Positions 8,010-15,174 of a DNA stretch of 19,300 nucleotides are shown piece by piece (position 1 is the first letter of the stretch; each line of letters begins with the position of its first letter). The notes beneath the pieces were generated by a model. It was not told where the DNA came from. It ran no database searches and worked only from the letters and a program-made list of their open reading frames with translations. The position numbers and the translations under genes are program-made. The stretch comes from DASQHW01 sp038209365 (GTDB taxonomy: Bacteria > Actinomycetota > Acidimicrobiia > IMCC26256 > PALSA-610), in NCBI GenBank assembly GCA_038209365.1, contig JBBQXS010000068.1, forward strand, positions 1 to 19,300, written 5' to 3'.

Positions 8010-9422
8010 ATGCACGGGGCGTCACCCACTTCGCGGAGATGGCTGGTCCGCCCTCGTCACATTCGCGAGACTTGGCGCACGCTTCCCGAAACGAAATACG
8101 CGCAGAGCGGCGACGTGCACATTGCGTACCAGGTGGTGGGTACGGGCGCGCGCGATCTCATCGTCGCCCTCGGCATGGCCAACCATCTCGACATGCAGTG
8201 GCAGGAGGACGGCGGCTCGCACCGGATGGGTCGCTTCTTCCAGGGGCTCAGCGACTTCACGCGTCTGATCCTGTTCGACAAACGGGGGACCGGCCTCTCT
8301 GATCGCGGGGTCGCAATGCCGACGCTGGAAGAACGGATGGACGACGTTCGAGCGGTCATGGACGACGCGGGATCGGAGCGCGCGGTGCTGATGGGTGTCT
8401 CCGAGGGTGCACCGATGTGCCTGCTCTTCGCGGCGACATACCCGGAACGCACGGAGGCGCTCGTGCTCTGCGGCGGGATGGCGCGGTCGACTGAGGCGCC
8501 CGACTATCCCTGGGCTCCTCCCGTCGATGCCGCGGTGGAGTCTGGTCTCGAGTTGATCGTTCCAGTGGCGTACGCGGGCGGAGACATAGAGATCTGGGCG
8601 CCGTCACTCGCTGAAGATCAACAAGCCCGAGAGTGGCTCGGGCGCTACCGGCGATCGTCGGTGAGCACCGACGGTCTGATCGCGCTGGCCACCATGTTCA
8701 TGGAGATCGATGTTCGCCACGTGTTACCGACGCTGCGTGTGCCGACGCTGGTGGTGCACCGGCACGGTGATCGTGCGGTCAACAGGCGGGCCGGCGAGTG
8801 GATGGCCAAGCAGATTCCCGGCGCGCGGTATGTCGAACTTCCGGGCGACGACCACCTGCCGTGGATCGGCGACTACGAAGCCGTCATCGAGGAGGTTCGC
8901 GAGTTTCTGACCGGAGTGCGCGTCGCGGAGGAGCCCGATCGAGTCCTCTCGACGGTCATGTTCACCGACGTCGTCGGGTCCACCGAACAGACGACGTCGC
9001 TCGGCGACCGTCGCTGGCGGGACGTTCTCGATGCGCACGACGGCGCGGTTCGTGCCCAGCTCACGAAATATCGGGGTCACGAGGTCAAGACGACGGGCGA
9101 CGGCTTCCTGGCGACGTTCGACGGACCGGCGCGGGCCATTCGCTGCGCATGCGCGATTCGAGACGCGGCCCGTGATCTCGGGTTGGCAGTTCGCGTCGGC
9201 GTGCACAGCGGCGAGATCGAGCTTCGAGGCGACGACATCGCCGGCGTGGCAGTCGTCATCGCGCAACGCGTGTCAGCGCAGGCCCAACCGCACGAGGTCT
9301 TGGTGTCGAGCACGGTCAAGGATCTGGTCGCCGGTTCGGGGCTCGCCTTCGCCGATCGGGGCGAGCACGTGCTCAAGGGTGTGCCCGACGCATGGCGACT
9401 GCTCGCGGTGGAGTCGGCCTGA
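8010..9422 (+). CDS. Alpha/beta-hydrolase–class III adenylate cyclase fusion, intact triad
   Basis: 470 residues, same architecture as the divergent gene at 6565–7905 and clearly paralogous. The N-terminal alpha/beta hydrolase (about 28–305) has a complete triad: Ser131 in GVSEG, Asp254 in HGDRAV and His282 in PGDDH. The C-terminal class III cyclase (about 310–470) has metal ligands Asp320 and Asp364, the Lys360/Asp409 pair expected to recognise adenine, and Arg420. Val416 replaces the usual transition-state Asn (His in the neighbour), so catalysis may be slow. The precedent is Rv1900c of M. tuberculosis, a lipase-like/cyclase fusion. The start is uncertain: family N-termini usually begin near PETKYAQSGDVHIAY (26–40), but no start codon lies there in frame. 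ATG 8010 is the nearest upstream, giving a 25-residue extension without a well-placed Shine-Dalgarno. Predicted role: cAMP production coupled to hydrolysis or sensing of an ester-like ligand. Confidence 0.9.
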   Translation: MHGASPTSRRWLVRPRHIRETWRTLPETKYAQSGDVHIAYQVVGTGARDLIVALGMANHLDMQWQEDGGSHRMGRFFQGLSDFTRLILFDKRGTGLSDRGVAMPTLEERMDDVRAVMDDAGSERAVLMGVSEGAPMCLLFAATYPERTEALVLCGGMARSTEAPDYPWAPPVDAAVESGLELIVPVAYAGGDIEIWAPSLAEDQQAREWLGRYRRSSVSTDGLIALATMFMEIDVRHVLPTLRVPTLVVHRHGDRAVNRRAGEWMAKQIPGARYVELPGDDHLPWIGDYEAVIEEVREFLTGVRVAEEPDRVLSTVMFTDVVGSTEQTTSLGDRRWRDVLDAHDGAVRAQLTKYRGHEVKTTGDGFLATFDGPARAIRCACAIRDAARDLGLAVRVGVHSGEIELRGDDIAGVAVVIAQRVSAQAQPHEVLVSSTVKDLVAGSGLAFADRGEHVLKGVPDAWRLLAVESA

Positions 9423-9499
9423 CCGCGTTCGGCGTTCGTGCTCATGGCGGCCGCTGTGGTGCCGATTGAGTCGTGGCGGGCGGACCAGGTGGTGATCGA

Positions 9500-9841
9500 G
9501 TGACCGACGCAATCCGCGGCGTTCGACGGACAGCCGACTTCGACGCGAAGGTCATGAGGCTGTTCCCACCGCTCGCTGGTCGGGACTGGTCGCGATATCA
9601 GCAGTTTCTCGATGCGATCGTGCGCCCCGCCGAGACACGCCTCGTCACCGCGTGGGACCGCTACGCCAACGACGACGGTGACCTGGCGCTGATCGTCATG
9701 AGCGATGACGAGTTCGACAACGTCATCATCTTTGCGCGAGTGCTCGACGACGAGATCGTTTTGTGGAACTTCCTTTCGGACGAGGAACGCAATTACAACC
9801 GCCATGTCATGGCGGGCGAGCAGCAATCGGCACATGACTGA
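9500..9841 (+). CDS. Small hypothetical protein
   Basis: A 113-residue soluble protein from the GTG at 9500, which has AGGTGG at 9487–9492 (7-nt spacing). An alternative GTG at 9473 would add nine residues (AGGPGGDR-like) with no better ribosome site. The sequence is acidic and aromatic in its second half (DFDAKV, DWSRYQQFLDAIVRP, DDEFDNVIIFARVLDDEIVLWNFLSDEERNYN), a normal globular composition with coding-like codon use. I recognise no family; the alternating hydrophobic strands could be a small alpha/beta domain. It follows the hydrolase–cyclase gene by 77 bp on the same strand, so cotranscription is possible. A 9-bp perfect hairpin lies 11 nt after its stop. Confidence 0.65.
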   Translation: MTDAIRGVRRTADFDAKVMRLFPPLAGRDWSRYQQFLDAIVRPAETRLVTAWDRYANDDGDLALIVMSDDEFDNVIIFARVLDDEIVLWNFLSDEERNYNRHVMAGEQQSAHD

Positions 9842-9852
9842 GGTCGCCCTCC

Positions 9853-9873
9853 CCGGTACCGGCACGGTACCGG
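9853..9873 (+). terminator. Perfect 9-bp hairpin after the hypothetical gene
   Basis: CCGGTACCG, a GCA loop, then CGGTACCGG: a perfect inverted repeat of nine base pairs with a three-base loop, starting 11 nt after the TGA at 9839–9841. It is very stable but has no following T-run, so it is a candidate non-canonical terminator at the end of the cyclase/hypothetical transcription unit. Each arm also contains the palindrome GGTACC. Confidence 0.5.
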
Positions 9874-9947
9874 CGTCGACGGGCTCCTCGACGGTCACCG
9901 AGGACAACGTCGACGGGTTCACGAGCAGCGCTCGATAGCAGGCCGTC

Positions 9948-9973
9948 GGCCGTCGACTCATGACCTGACGGCC
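9948..9973 (+). other. Second inverted repeat in the 9842–10089 intergenic region
   Basis: GGCCGTC (9948–9954) and GACGGCC (9967–9973) form a perfect 7-bp inverted repeat around a 12-nt spacer, about 120 bp before the acyltransferase start. It could be a second terminator stem or a regulator binding site; the sequence does not decide. The rest of the 248-bp intergenic region shows no convincing -35/-10 pair. Confidence 0.3.
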
Positions 9974-10072
9974 GATGCCGACCGCGTTGGGGTGGACGAT
10001 GTGTAATCTCTCTCACCGCCAACTCGCCTGCGGCTCCGCGGAAACGGCCGGCAAGTAGCGCAACGTGCTCTC

Positions 10073-10078
10073 AGGAGG
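10073..10078 (+). promoter_or_regulatory. Consensus ribosome binding site
   Basis: AGGAGG lies 11 nt before the ATG at 10090, the strongest Shine-Dalgarno in the window, and fixes the start of the acyltransferase. An out-of-frame ATG at 10080 sits too close to the site to be used well. Confidence 0.75.
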
Positions 10079-10089
10079 TATGGGGTCCG

Positions 10090-12147
10090 ATGGCTCTGTC
10101 GGTGCCGCGTGATCTCGAGCCGTCATCTGAGACGCGCCACGTCTGGGAGTACCGGCCATATCTCGACGGCCTGCGAGCGGTCGCGGTCTATCTCGTCGTC
10201 GCGTTTCATGCCGGAAGTCATCGACTGAACGGCGGTTTCGTCGGCGTAGACATCTTCTTCGTCCTGTCCGGCTATCTCGTCACCCAGCTCCTCACGCGGG
10301 ACCTTCACAACGATGGGCGCATTCACCTCCCGCGCTTCTACGCACGCCGCTATCGGCGCCTGCTGCCGGCTGCGTTCGTCACACTGCTCGTGACTTCGGC
10401 GGTTTACGCGGCGATCGCGACGCCCGCGGAGGTCCTCGATGCCGTGAGTGGAGTACGCGCGGCGTTCCTCTACGTGGCGAACTGGTTCTTCATCAGCCAG
10501 TCGAACGACTACTTCGCGGCGGACATCAGAACCAGCCCCGTGATCCACTTCTGGTCCCTCGCCGTCGAGGAGCAGTTCTACGCGCTCTGGCCGCTCCTCC
10601 TGGGCGGCATGTATCTCGCGACGCGACGAGCTGGAAAGAAGCAGTGGCAGGTCATACGCGCCCTGATCGCAGTTGGAGCTCTGATCTCACTCGCCGCCGC
10701 GTGGCACATCGCGGTCACCAACCTCAACCGCGCGTATTACGGCACCGACACGCGCGCCTACCAGCTCCTTGCCGGCGCGTTCCTGGCTGTCACTCCGGGA
10801 CTCCTCGGGTTGGATGCGGGCAAGCGGCGCATGGCGCGGCGTGCTTCGCCGGTCATTCTGCTCGTGATGGTCCTCGTGGCGACGTCGGTCGTCGATCTCG
10901 GCGCGATCCAACGGGGCGCGGTCATGGCGCTGCTCACGAGCCTCTTCATCGTCGCTCTGGAGAACTCGGACGGCGGCATCGCCAAGCGATCGCTGTCGGC
11001 ATCCCGGGTCGTGTACCTCGGTCGTGTGTCGTACGGCACCTACCTTTGGCATTGGCCCGTTCTGGTGGTGGTGACGCGCGCCTTCCACTTGAGCTCCAGT
11101 GCACGGATCGCAATCGCGTGTCTCGTCGCCACGGCACTCGCGGCGTTGAGTCATGAGATGCTCGAGCGACCCATTCGCCAGGCGCGGGTGCTCGACCACT
11201 TGAACGGTGCGGTCATCGTGACCGGCCTCGCTGTCTCGGCGCTGGCTGCCTTCGTGCTCGTACCTGCCATCCTGACATCGTCTCGCGGCTCGGGCGCGCT
11301 GTTGCCCGCGGCGCGCGCGGGTACCACGCAGGGCGTGGTACCGAGCGACGTGGACTGGCGAGCTGCGAAGAAGGACAAAGTCGCCGTCCCGGTCTGTGTC
11401 GGCGAAGACGTGGACAAATGCGTGGTAGTGCACGGCAAGTCCGGAGGCGTGCTCCTGGTGGGCGACAGTCACGCTCGCATGCTCATTCCGACGTTCAAGA
11501 AGATCGCAGAGCGCGAGTCGCTCACCTTCTCCGCGGCGATCATGCCGAACTGTCCCTGGCAGATCGGTCTGCAATACGACGTTGCCGGCGGCGTCGTTCA
11601 GCAATGTCAGAAGCGCAAGACCGACTGGTACAACCGCGTCGTCCCGACACTGCGGCCCGATGTCGTCGTGCTCGTCAACCGGTCGTTCGATGATCCGATC
11701 AATCCGATCCCGTTCATCGGCCCGAACGGCGACGTGCTGACGAGCACAAGTGAGGATTACGAACGCGTGCTGGCCGACGCCTCGTCTCGCACGGTGCAGC
11801 AGCTTCGGGGCGCGGTGTCCAAGGTGGTGATGATCGAGCCCGTGACGGTGGCACCCTTCGACACCATCAACTGCCTTTCGGGCGCCGACTCACTGGAAGC
11901 CTGCAGGTTCGTCGCGAACATGCAGCCCACCGAGCTCGAGCGTTCCCTGAGACGTATCGCGGACGGCGAGCGAGTCTTCTCCATCGACATCGACCGTTTG
12001 GTCTGTCCGTACCTGCCGATCTGCGACCCACTCGTGGGCGGCGTCGTCGTCAGAAGCGACAACTCGCACATCTCGCTGCGGTTCGCCGAGTCGATCGCCG
12101 GCCCGCTCGAGGACCTACTGGTGCGACAGGGTGTTCTCGCCCCGTAA
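10090..12147 (+). CDS. Membrane acyltransferase-3 with C-terminal SGNH domain (OafA/YrhL type)
   Basis: 685 residues in two parts. Residues about 20–395 form a multi-spanning acyltransferase_3 domain with its hallmarks: RPYLDGLRAVAV (22–33), the catalytic-type His40 in VVAFHAG, GGFVGVDIFFVLSGYL (48–63), the Arg-rich FYARRYRRLLPA (83–94) and SLAVEEQFYALWP (156–168). A last hydrophobic helix (about 373–395) leads to an extracytoplasmic SGNH hydrolase-like domain (about 450–685) with GDSH (Ser460) and the C-terminal DxxH pair (Asp657, His660). This class moves acyl groups, usually acetyl, across the membrane onto cell-surface polysaccharide, peptidoglycan or lipid-linked sugars; the SGNH domain performs the final transfer. 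The acceptor is unknown. No sugar-biosynthesis genes flank it except an oxidoreductase of possible sugar specificity. Convergent with that gene, 11-bp gap. Confidence 0.95.
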   Translation: MALSVPRDLEPSSETRHVWEYRPYLDGLRAVAVYLVVAFHAGSHRLNGGFVGVDIFFVLSGYLVTQLLTRDLHNDGRIHLPRFYARRYRRLLPAAFVTLLVTSAVYAAIATPAEVLDAVSGVRAAFLYVANWFFISQSNDYFAADIRTSPVIHFWSLAVEEQFYALWPLLLGGMYLATRRAGKKQWQVIRALIAVGALISLAAAWHIAVTNLNRAYYGTDTRAYQLLAGAFLAVTPGLLGLDAGKRRMARRASPVILLVMVLVATSVVDLGAIQRGAVMALLTSLFIVALENSDGGIAKRSLSASRVVYLGRVSYGTYLWHWPVLVVVTRAFHLSSSARIAIACLVATALAALSHEMLERPIRQARVLDHLNGAVIVTGLAVSALAAFVLVPAILTSSRGSGALLPAARAGTTQGVVPSDVDWRAAKKDKVAVPVCVGEDVDKCVVVHGKSGGVLLVGDSHARMLIPTFKKIAERESLTFSAAIMPNCPWQIGLQYDVAGGVVQQCQKRKTDWYNRVVPTLRPDVVVLVNRSFDDPINPIPFIGPNGDVLTSTSEDYERVLADASSRTVQQLRGAVSKVVMIEPVTVAPFDTINCLSGADSLEACRFVANMQPTELERSLRRIADGERVFSIDIDRLVCPYLPICDPLVGGVVVRSDNSHISLRFAESIAGPLEDLLVRQGVLAP

Positions 12148-12158
12148 GGCGGGAGACG

Positions 12159-13142
12159 TCAGGTTCCCCGCACCTTCATGCCCGCGGCCTCGTAAATCGC
12201 GTCGATGACCCGCATGTTCGCGACCGAGTCGGACGGCGGTGTCAGCGTGTCGTTCCCGTGCAGGACCGCCGCGCAGAACGCCTCGAGCTGGTACTGATAC
12301 GTCGGTTTCCGCGGCAACCTCTCCACTCGATGCTGGCCGTCGACGGTGACTTTCAAGCGATGGTAGAGCTGTGGGGTCGTCGGGTTGAACACGCGCATCT
12401 CACCACGCTCGCCGACAGCACTTGCATGCAGGCGCAAGAGCGACGTCGACCACATGGAGCAGCTGATCGTGGCCATGTGGCCGCTGGGGAATCGCAAGTC
12501 GGCCCGCATCGCGCGGTCGACGTCGGGGGTATGCAGCTTCGGCGTCGCGCGCACCACTTCGGGCTCCTCTCCCCCGAGCGTGCGCGCGATGTGCACCGTG
12601 TAACAGCCGGCGTCCATCAGCGCGCCGCCCGCGAGGTCGTACTGGTAGCGGATGTCGGAGAACAGCGGCAACGGAAAGCACAACGACGCGCGGAGCTCCC
12701 GCAGCGAGCCGAGCTCGCCACCTTGGACGATTTCGACCATTCGCTGCGCGAGCGGGTGGTAGCGCCAATGAAACGCCTCCATCAGTACCAGGCCGGTCCG
12801 CTGCGCCACCGCGCCGAGCTGCTCTGCTTCGGCGGCATTCGCCGTGAGCGGCTTCTCACACAGTACGTGCTTGCCCGCTTCGAGCGCGGCGGTCGTCCAT
12901 TGCGCGTGCAACCCGTTCGGCAACGGATTGTAGATCGCGTCGAGATCAGGAGCCTCGATGAGCGCCTGGTAGTCGGCGAGGACCGTCGGCACGCCGTGCT
13001 TCGTCGCGAATTTCTCCGCACGCGCTCGGTCTCGTGCCGCGATCGCGACTACCTCGGCCTGCGCGACCTCGCGCGCGGGCTTGATCAACGCCGACGGTGC
13101 AATCCGTGCCGCACCGAGCACACCGATCCGCACGACTTCCAT
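12159..13142 (-). CDS. Gfo/Idh/MocA family NAD(P)-dependent oxidoreductase
   Basis: A 327-residue two-domain dehydrogenase. The N-terminal Rossmann domain starts with VRIGVLGAARIAP (4–16), and the cofactor/catalytic EKP signature is at 96–98. The C-terminal alpha/beta domain carries DAGCYTVH (177–184), the DxGxYxxH form seen in the dimeric dihydrodiol dehydrogenase / xylose dehydrogenase / glucose-fructose oxidoreductase branch. Those enzymes oxidise or reduce sugars or cyclic diols with NADP or NAD; the substrate here is not determinable. The ATG at 13142 is chosen over an upstream frame with Ser-rich junk because GGAG lies five nucleotides ahead of it. No Tat signal is seen, so it is cytoplasmic. 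The zinc-ribbon gene lies 139 bp upstream on the same strand. Confidence 0.93.
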   Translation of the reverse strand: MEVVRIGVLGAARIAPSALIKPAREVAQAEVVAIAARDRARAEKFATKHGVPTVLADYQALIEAPDLDAIYNPLPNGLHAQWTTAALEAGKHVLCEKPLTANAAEAEQLGAVAQRTGLVLMEAFHWRYHPLAQRMVEIVQGGELGSLRELRASLCFPLPLFSDIRYQYDLAGGALMDAGCYTVHIARTLGGEEPEVVRATPKLHTPDVDRAMRADLRFPSGHMATISCSMWSTSLLRLHASAVGERGEMRVFNPTTPQLYHRLKVTVDGQHRVERLPRKPTYQYQLEAFCAAVLHGNDTLTPPSDSVANMRVIDAIYEAAGMKVRGT

Positions 13143-13281
13143 TGCGTCTCCGCCACTCGACGAGCTCGAGGACCGACGACCCCTTCCGGGTGAAGGTACC
13201 GGCTGCAAGGTATCGCGTGAGGTGGCGGGAGAGAACTACGCGGTTGCGCGGACTTTCACGCGTTGGTGTGTTGCGCCGACG

Positions 13282-13479
13282 TCAACCGACGATGCCGCGA
13301 GCGCCTTCTCTATCGCGTGCGTCGTGTTCGACGGGGACACGTTCCTCCAGCTTGCGGAGCCACGCCCCGTGTCGTTCCCATTGCGAACCACAGAGGCCGC
13401 ACGACAAGAGCAGCGAACCACCCGACCGCTGCACGATCGTGATGGGGGTCTGGTCGTAGGGGCAATTCCGCAATTCCAT
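13282..13479 (-). CDS. Small zinc-ribbon-like protein
   Basis: 65 residues from the ATG at 13479. An N-terminal NCPYD knuckle (Cys6, Asp9) and a second knuckle LSCGLCGSQWE (Cys27, Cys30) are separated by a short beta-hairpin-like segment, followed by a charged helix (about 40–60). This is the layout of a compact rubredoxin/zinc-ribbon fold with the fourth ligand Asp instead of Cys. The frame is open to 13770, but upstream residues lie outside the compact domain and no better start is seen. The function is unknown; such proteins usually bind nucleic acid or another protein. Divergent from the beta-helix gene and upstream of the MocA oxidoreductase. Confidence 0.65.
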   Translation of the reverse strand: MELRNCPYDQTPITIVQRSGGSLLLSCGLCGSQWERHGAWLRKLEERVPVEHDARDREGARGIVG

Positions 13480-13769
13480 TCGGGTATCTTCGGCACGGAA
13501 ATGCTGACCGTTGAGGGAGTTGTGACGGCCACGCGTTTCCGTGAGATCCAGGCGTCTCGGAGCGCCCCGGAGCAGCGCCGGCCGAGCTATCCCCTGCCCG
13601 TCGCCGGTAGCGGAAGTTGGGCCTTTCGGCTGCCGGAGGACACCAAATCCCGTGGGCGCTAACGATTCTCGCGCTCCCTGCCGATACTCCTTGCCACGGC
13701 ACTCCTCTTCCCCGCACTCATGCGGCCAAGGGGCCGGTGTCGTTCGGCTCGCTCGGGGGGAGAAGCCCA
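13480..13769. promoter_or_regulatory. Divergent intergenic region with an 8-bp inverted repeat and 5'-UTR hairpin
   Basis: This 290-bp region separates the zinc-ribbon (-) and beta-helix (+) genes. It holds a perfect inverted repeat, CACGGAAA (13494–13501) and TTTCCGTG (13536–13543), 34 bp apart, and a GC hairpin CGGCC-AAGG-GGCCG (13723–13736) 33 nt before the beta-helix ATG. Upstream of that ATG is GGAG at 13759–13762 with 7-nt spacing. I find no convincing sigma-70 promoter. The frame of the beta-helix gene stays open upstream but looks non-coding. Confidence 0.4.
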
Positions 13770-15107
13770 ATGGGATTTCGGACGCGTGTTTTTGTCATGC
13801 TCGCTTCGGCGGTGCTCGTGCTGGTTGCCGGCCTCAGTGTCGTTCCAGCTCTGACCGCCGACAGGTCGGTGCATGTCATTCCGGCGAGCATCGCCCACCG
13901 CGACAACTGCGAGCTGTCGCAGCCTGATGTCAGTGCGCAAGTGCAGACGTGGCTGGATTCACTTCCGAACAACTCCCTCGCGGAGCTCGGCGAAAATCAG
14001 TGTTACCGCCTGGAATTGGGGGTTGTCATCGGCGCGAAGACGAACCTGATCTTCGAGGGTCACGGCTCCACCTTCGCGTCGCTCACTGACGGATGCGCAG
14101 GGACGCGCGTCGGCGAGAAGCGATTCAGGAACTGCCAGTTCTCCTCACCGGACTGGCGTACCGCGCAGGATTGGCCGCGGGACCGCTATCACCTGCGCAT
14201 CTTCGGAAACAGGAATCTCACCGTCCAGAACCTGCGCATCGAAGGCGGCATGAACAAGCCCGGCTACGACCCCGGCTACGAGTTCCAACACGGCATCAGT
14301 ATCACGGGCGGCGCCGACGGCATCGTCCTGGAGAACGTGACGATCGATCACGTTTGGGGGGACTTCCTCAACATCGCCGCCAAGCGCTCCAGCACCGGAA
14401 CCAAGACCCCGCAGAACATCACGGTCCAGCACAGCCACTTCGGACTCGACCGCCCCTACATGGGCTCGGGCCGACAGGGCATCGCGATCAACGAAGGTTC
14501 GAACATCCACATCCAGAACAACGTCATCCAATACTCGAGCCGTTCCGCGGTCGACATCGAACCCGTCAGCACCGCTTCGATCCTGAAAGAGATCTACGTC
14601 GAGGACAACCACTTCGGCAAGCACGCGAACAACTTCTTCGCCAACCATCCCTACGGCGACGCCAACCCCGTCATCGACGGGATCTACTTCCGCAGGAATC
14701 AACTGACCGGTTCACCGCTCAGGATCTCCAGTGTCGTGGCTCATTTCGGGGCCATCAACGCAAAGGACCCGTCGACGTTCCGTCGCCACAACTATCAGTT
14801 CATCGACAACCACAGCGACAGCCCGAACGCGACCGGCGGCTGCCCAGAGGGCGAGTGGTCGATACGACTCTTTGGCATCGACGGTGTCGTCGTACAAGGC
14901 AACACCCAGCCATTCCCCGAGGGTCGCTGCATGCACCTCCTCGACGCGGCAAAGCTCCGTAACTCTCGCGTCACGGGAAACGTCTCGGTGGGGGCGGCGT
15001 CGATCACGAAGCGGTACTACCAATCCGCCAACTTCTGTGAGAGCAACAACTTCACCGGCGAGCCGCTGGCTTGGGAACGCAGCCAGATGGCGCCCGCCTG
15101 CAGCTAG
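13770..15107 (+). CDS. Secreted right-handed parallel beta-helix protein
   Basis: 445 residues with a Sec-type signal: a basic MGFRTR start, a hydrophobic core to about residue 28, then an Ala-rich probable cleavage region near 27–30. The body has regularly spaced strand-turn repeats of the pectate-lyase/NosD kind, such as NLTVQNLRIEGG (149–160), GIVLENVTIDHVWG (184–197), NITVQHSHFG (216–225), NIHIQNNVIQYSS (245–257) and EIYVEDNHFG (274–283). Eight cysteines (47, 78, 109, 122, 358, 387, 423, 444) fit an exported, disulphide-bonded protein. The ATG at 13770 is chosen for its ribosome site and signal peptide. The family includes polysaccharide lyases, glycosidases, epimerases and surface-binding proteins; I cannot identify catalytic residues. 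Its neighbour, the acyltransferase-3 protein, also acts at the surface. Confidence 0.88.
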   Translation: MGFRTRVFVMLASAVLVLVAGLSVVPALTADRSVHVIPASIAHRDNCELSQPDVSAQVQTWLDSLPNNSLAELGENQCYRLELGVVIGAKTNLIFEGHGSTFASLTDGCAGTRVGEKRFRNCQFSSPDWRTAQDWPRDRYHLRIFGNRNLTVQNLRIEGGMNKPGYDPGYEFQHGISITGGADGIVLENVTIDHVWGDFLNIAAKRSSTGTKTPQNITVQHSHFGLDRPYMGSGRQGIAINEGSNIHIQNNVIQYSSRSAVDIEPVSTASILKEIYVEDNHFGKHANNFFANHPYGDANPVIDGIYFRRNQLTGSPLRISSVVAHFGAINAKDPSTFRRHNYQFIDNHSDSPNATGGCPEGEWSIRLFGIDGVVVQGNTQPFPEGRCMHLLDAAKLRNSRVTGNVSVGAASITKRYYQSANFCESNNFTGEPLAWERSQMAPACS

Positions 15108-15160
15108 CGGAGCACCGTCGCACCCGAAGAAATAGGACGCGTCGCCGTCCACAGTCCGCC

Positions 15161-15174
15161 TAACGTGGCCACGT
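15161..15174 (+). promoter_or_regulatory. TANNNT -10-like box and 12-bp palindrome over the MOSC start
   Basis: TAACGT (15161–15166) ends six nucleotides before the GTG at 15173, the spacing expected for a leaderless actinobacterial transcript, and there is no Shine-Dalgarno. A perfect 12-bp palindrome, ACGTGGCCACGT (15163–15174), covers the box and runs into the start codon, where a bound regulator would block initiation. No good -35 is seen. Confidence 0.35.

Noticed and set aside
6559..8268. 569-codon plus-strand open frame opposite the minus-strand cyclase
   Set aside because: It mirrors the cyclase codon structure, with Arg/Asp/Val-rich low-complexity translation and no recognisable domain.
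9987..10007. TTGGGG and TGTAAT as a promoter for the acyltransferase
   Set aside because: The two boxes are only 9 nt apart, too close for a sigma-70 promoter.
9807..10022. 71-codon minus-strand open frame in the intergenic region before the acyltransferase
   Set aside because: It passes through the two hairpins, is Arg/Pro/His-rich and has no ribosome site or recognisable fold.
13617..13769. Upstream extension of the beta-helix protein
   Set aside because: It would bury the signal peptide behind 51 residues of unlikely sequence, while ATG 13770 has a good ribosome site.
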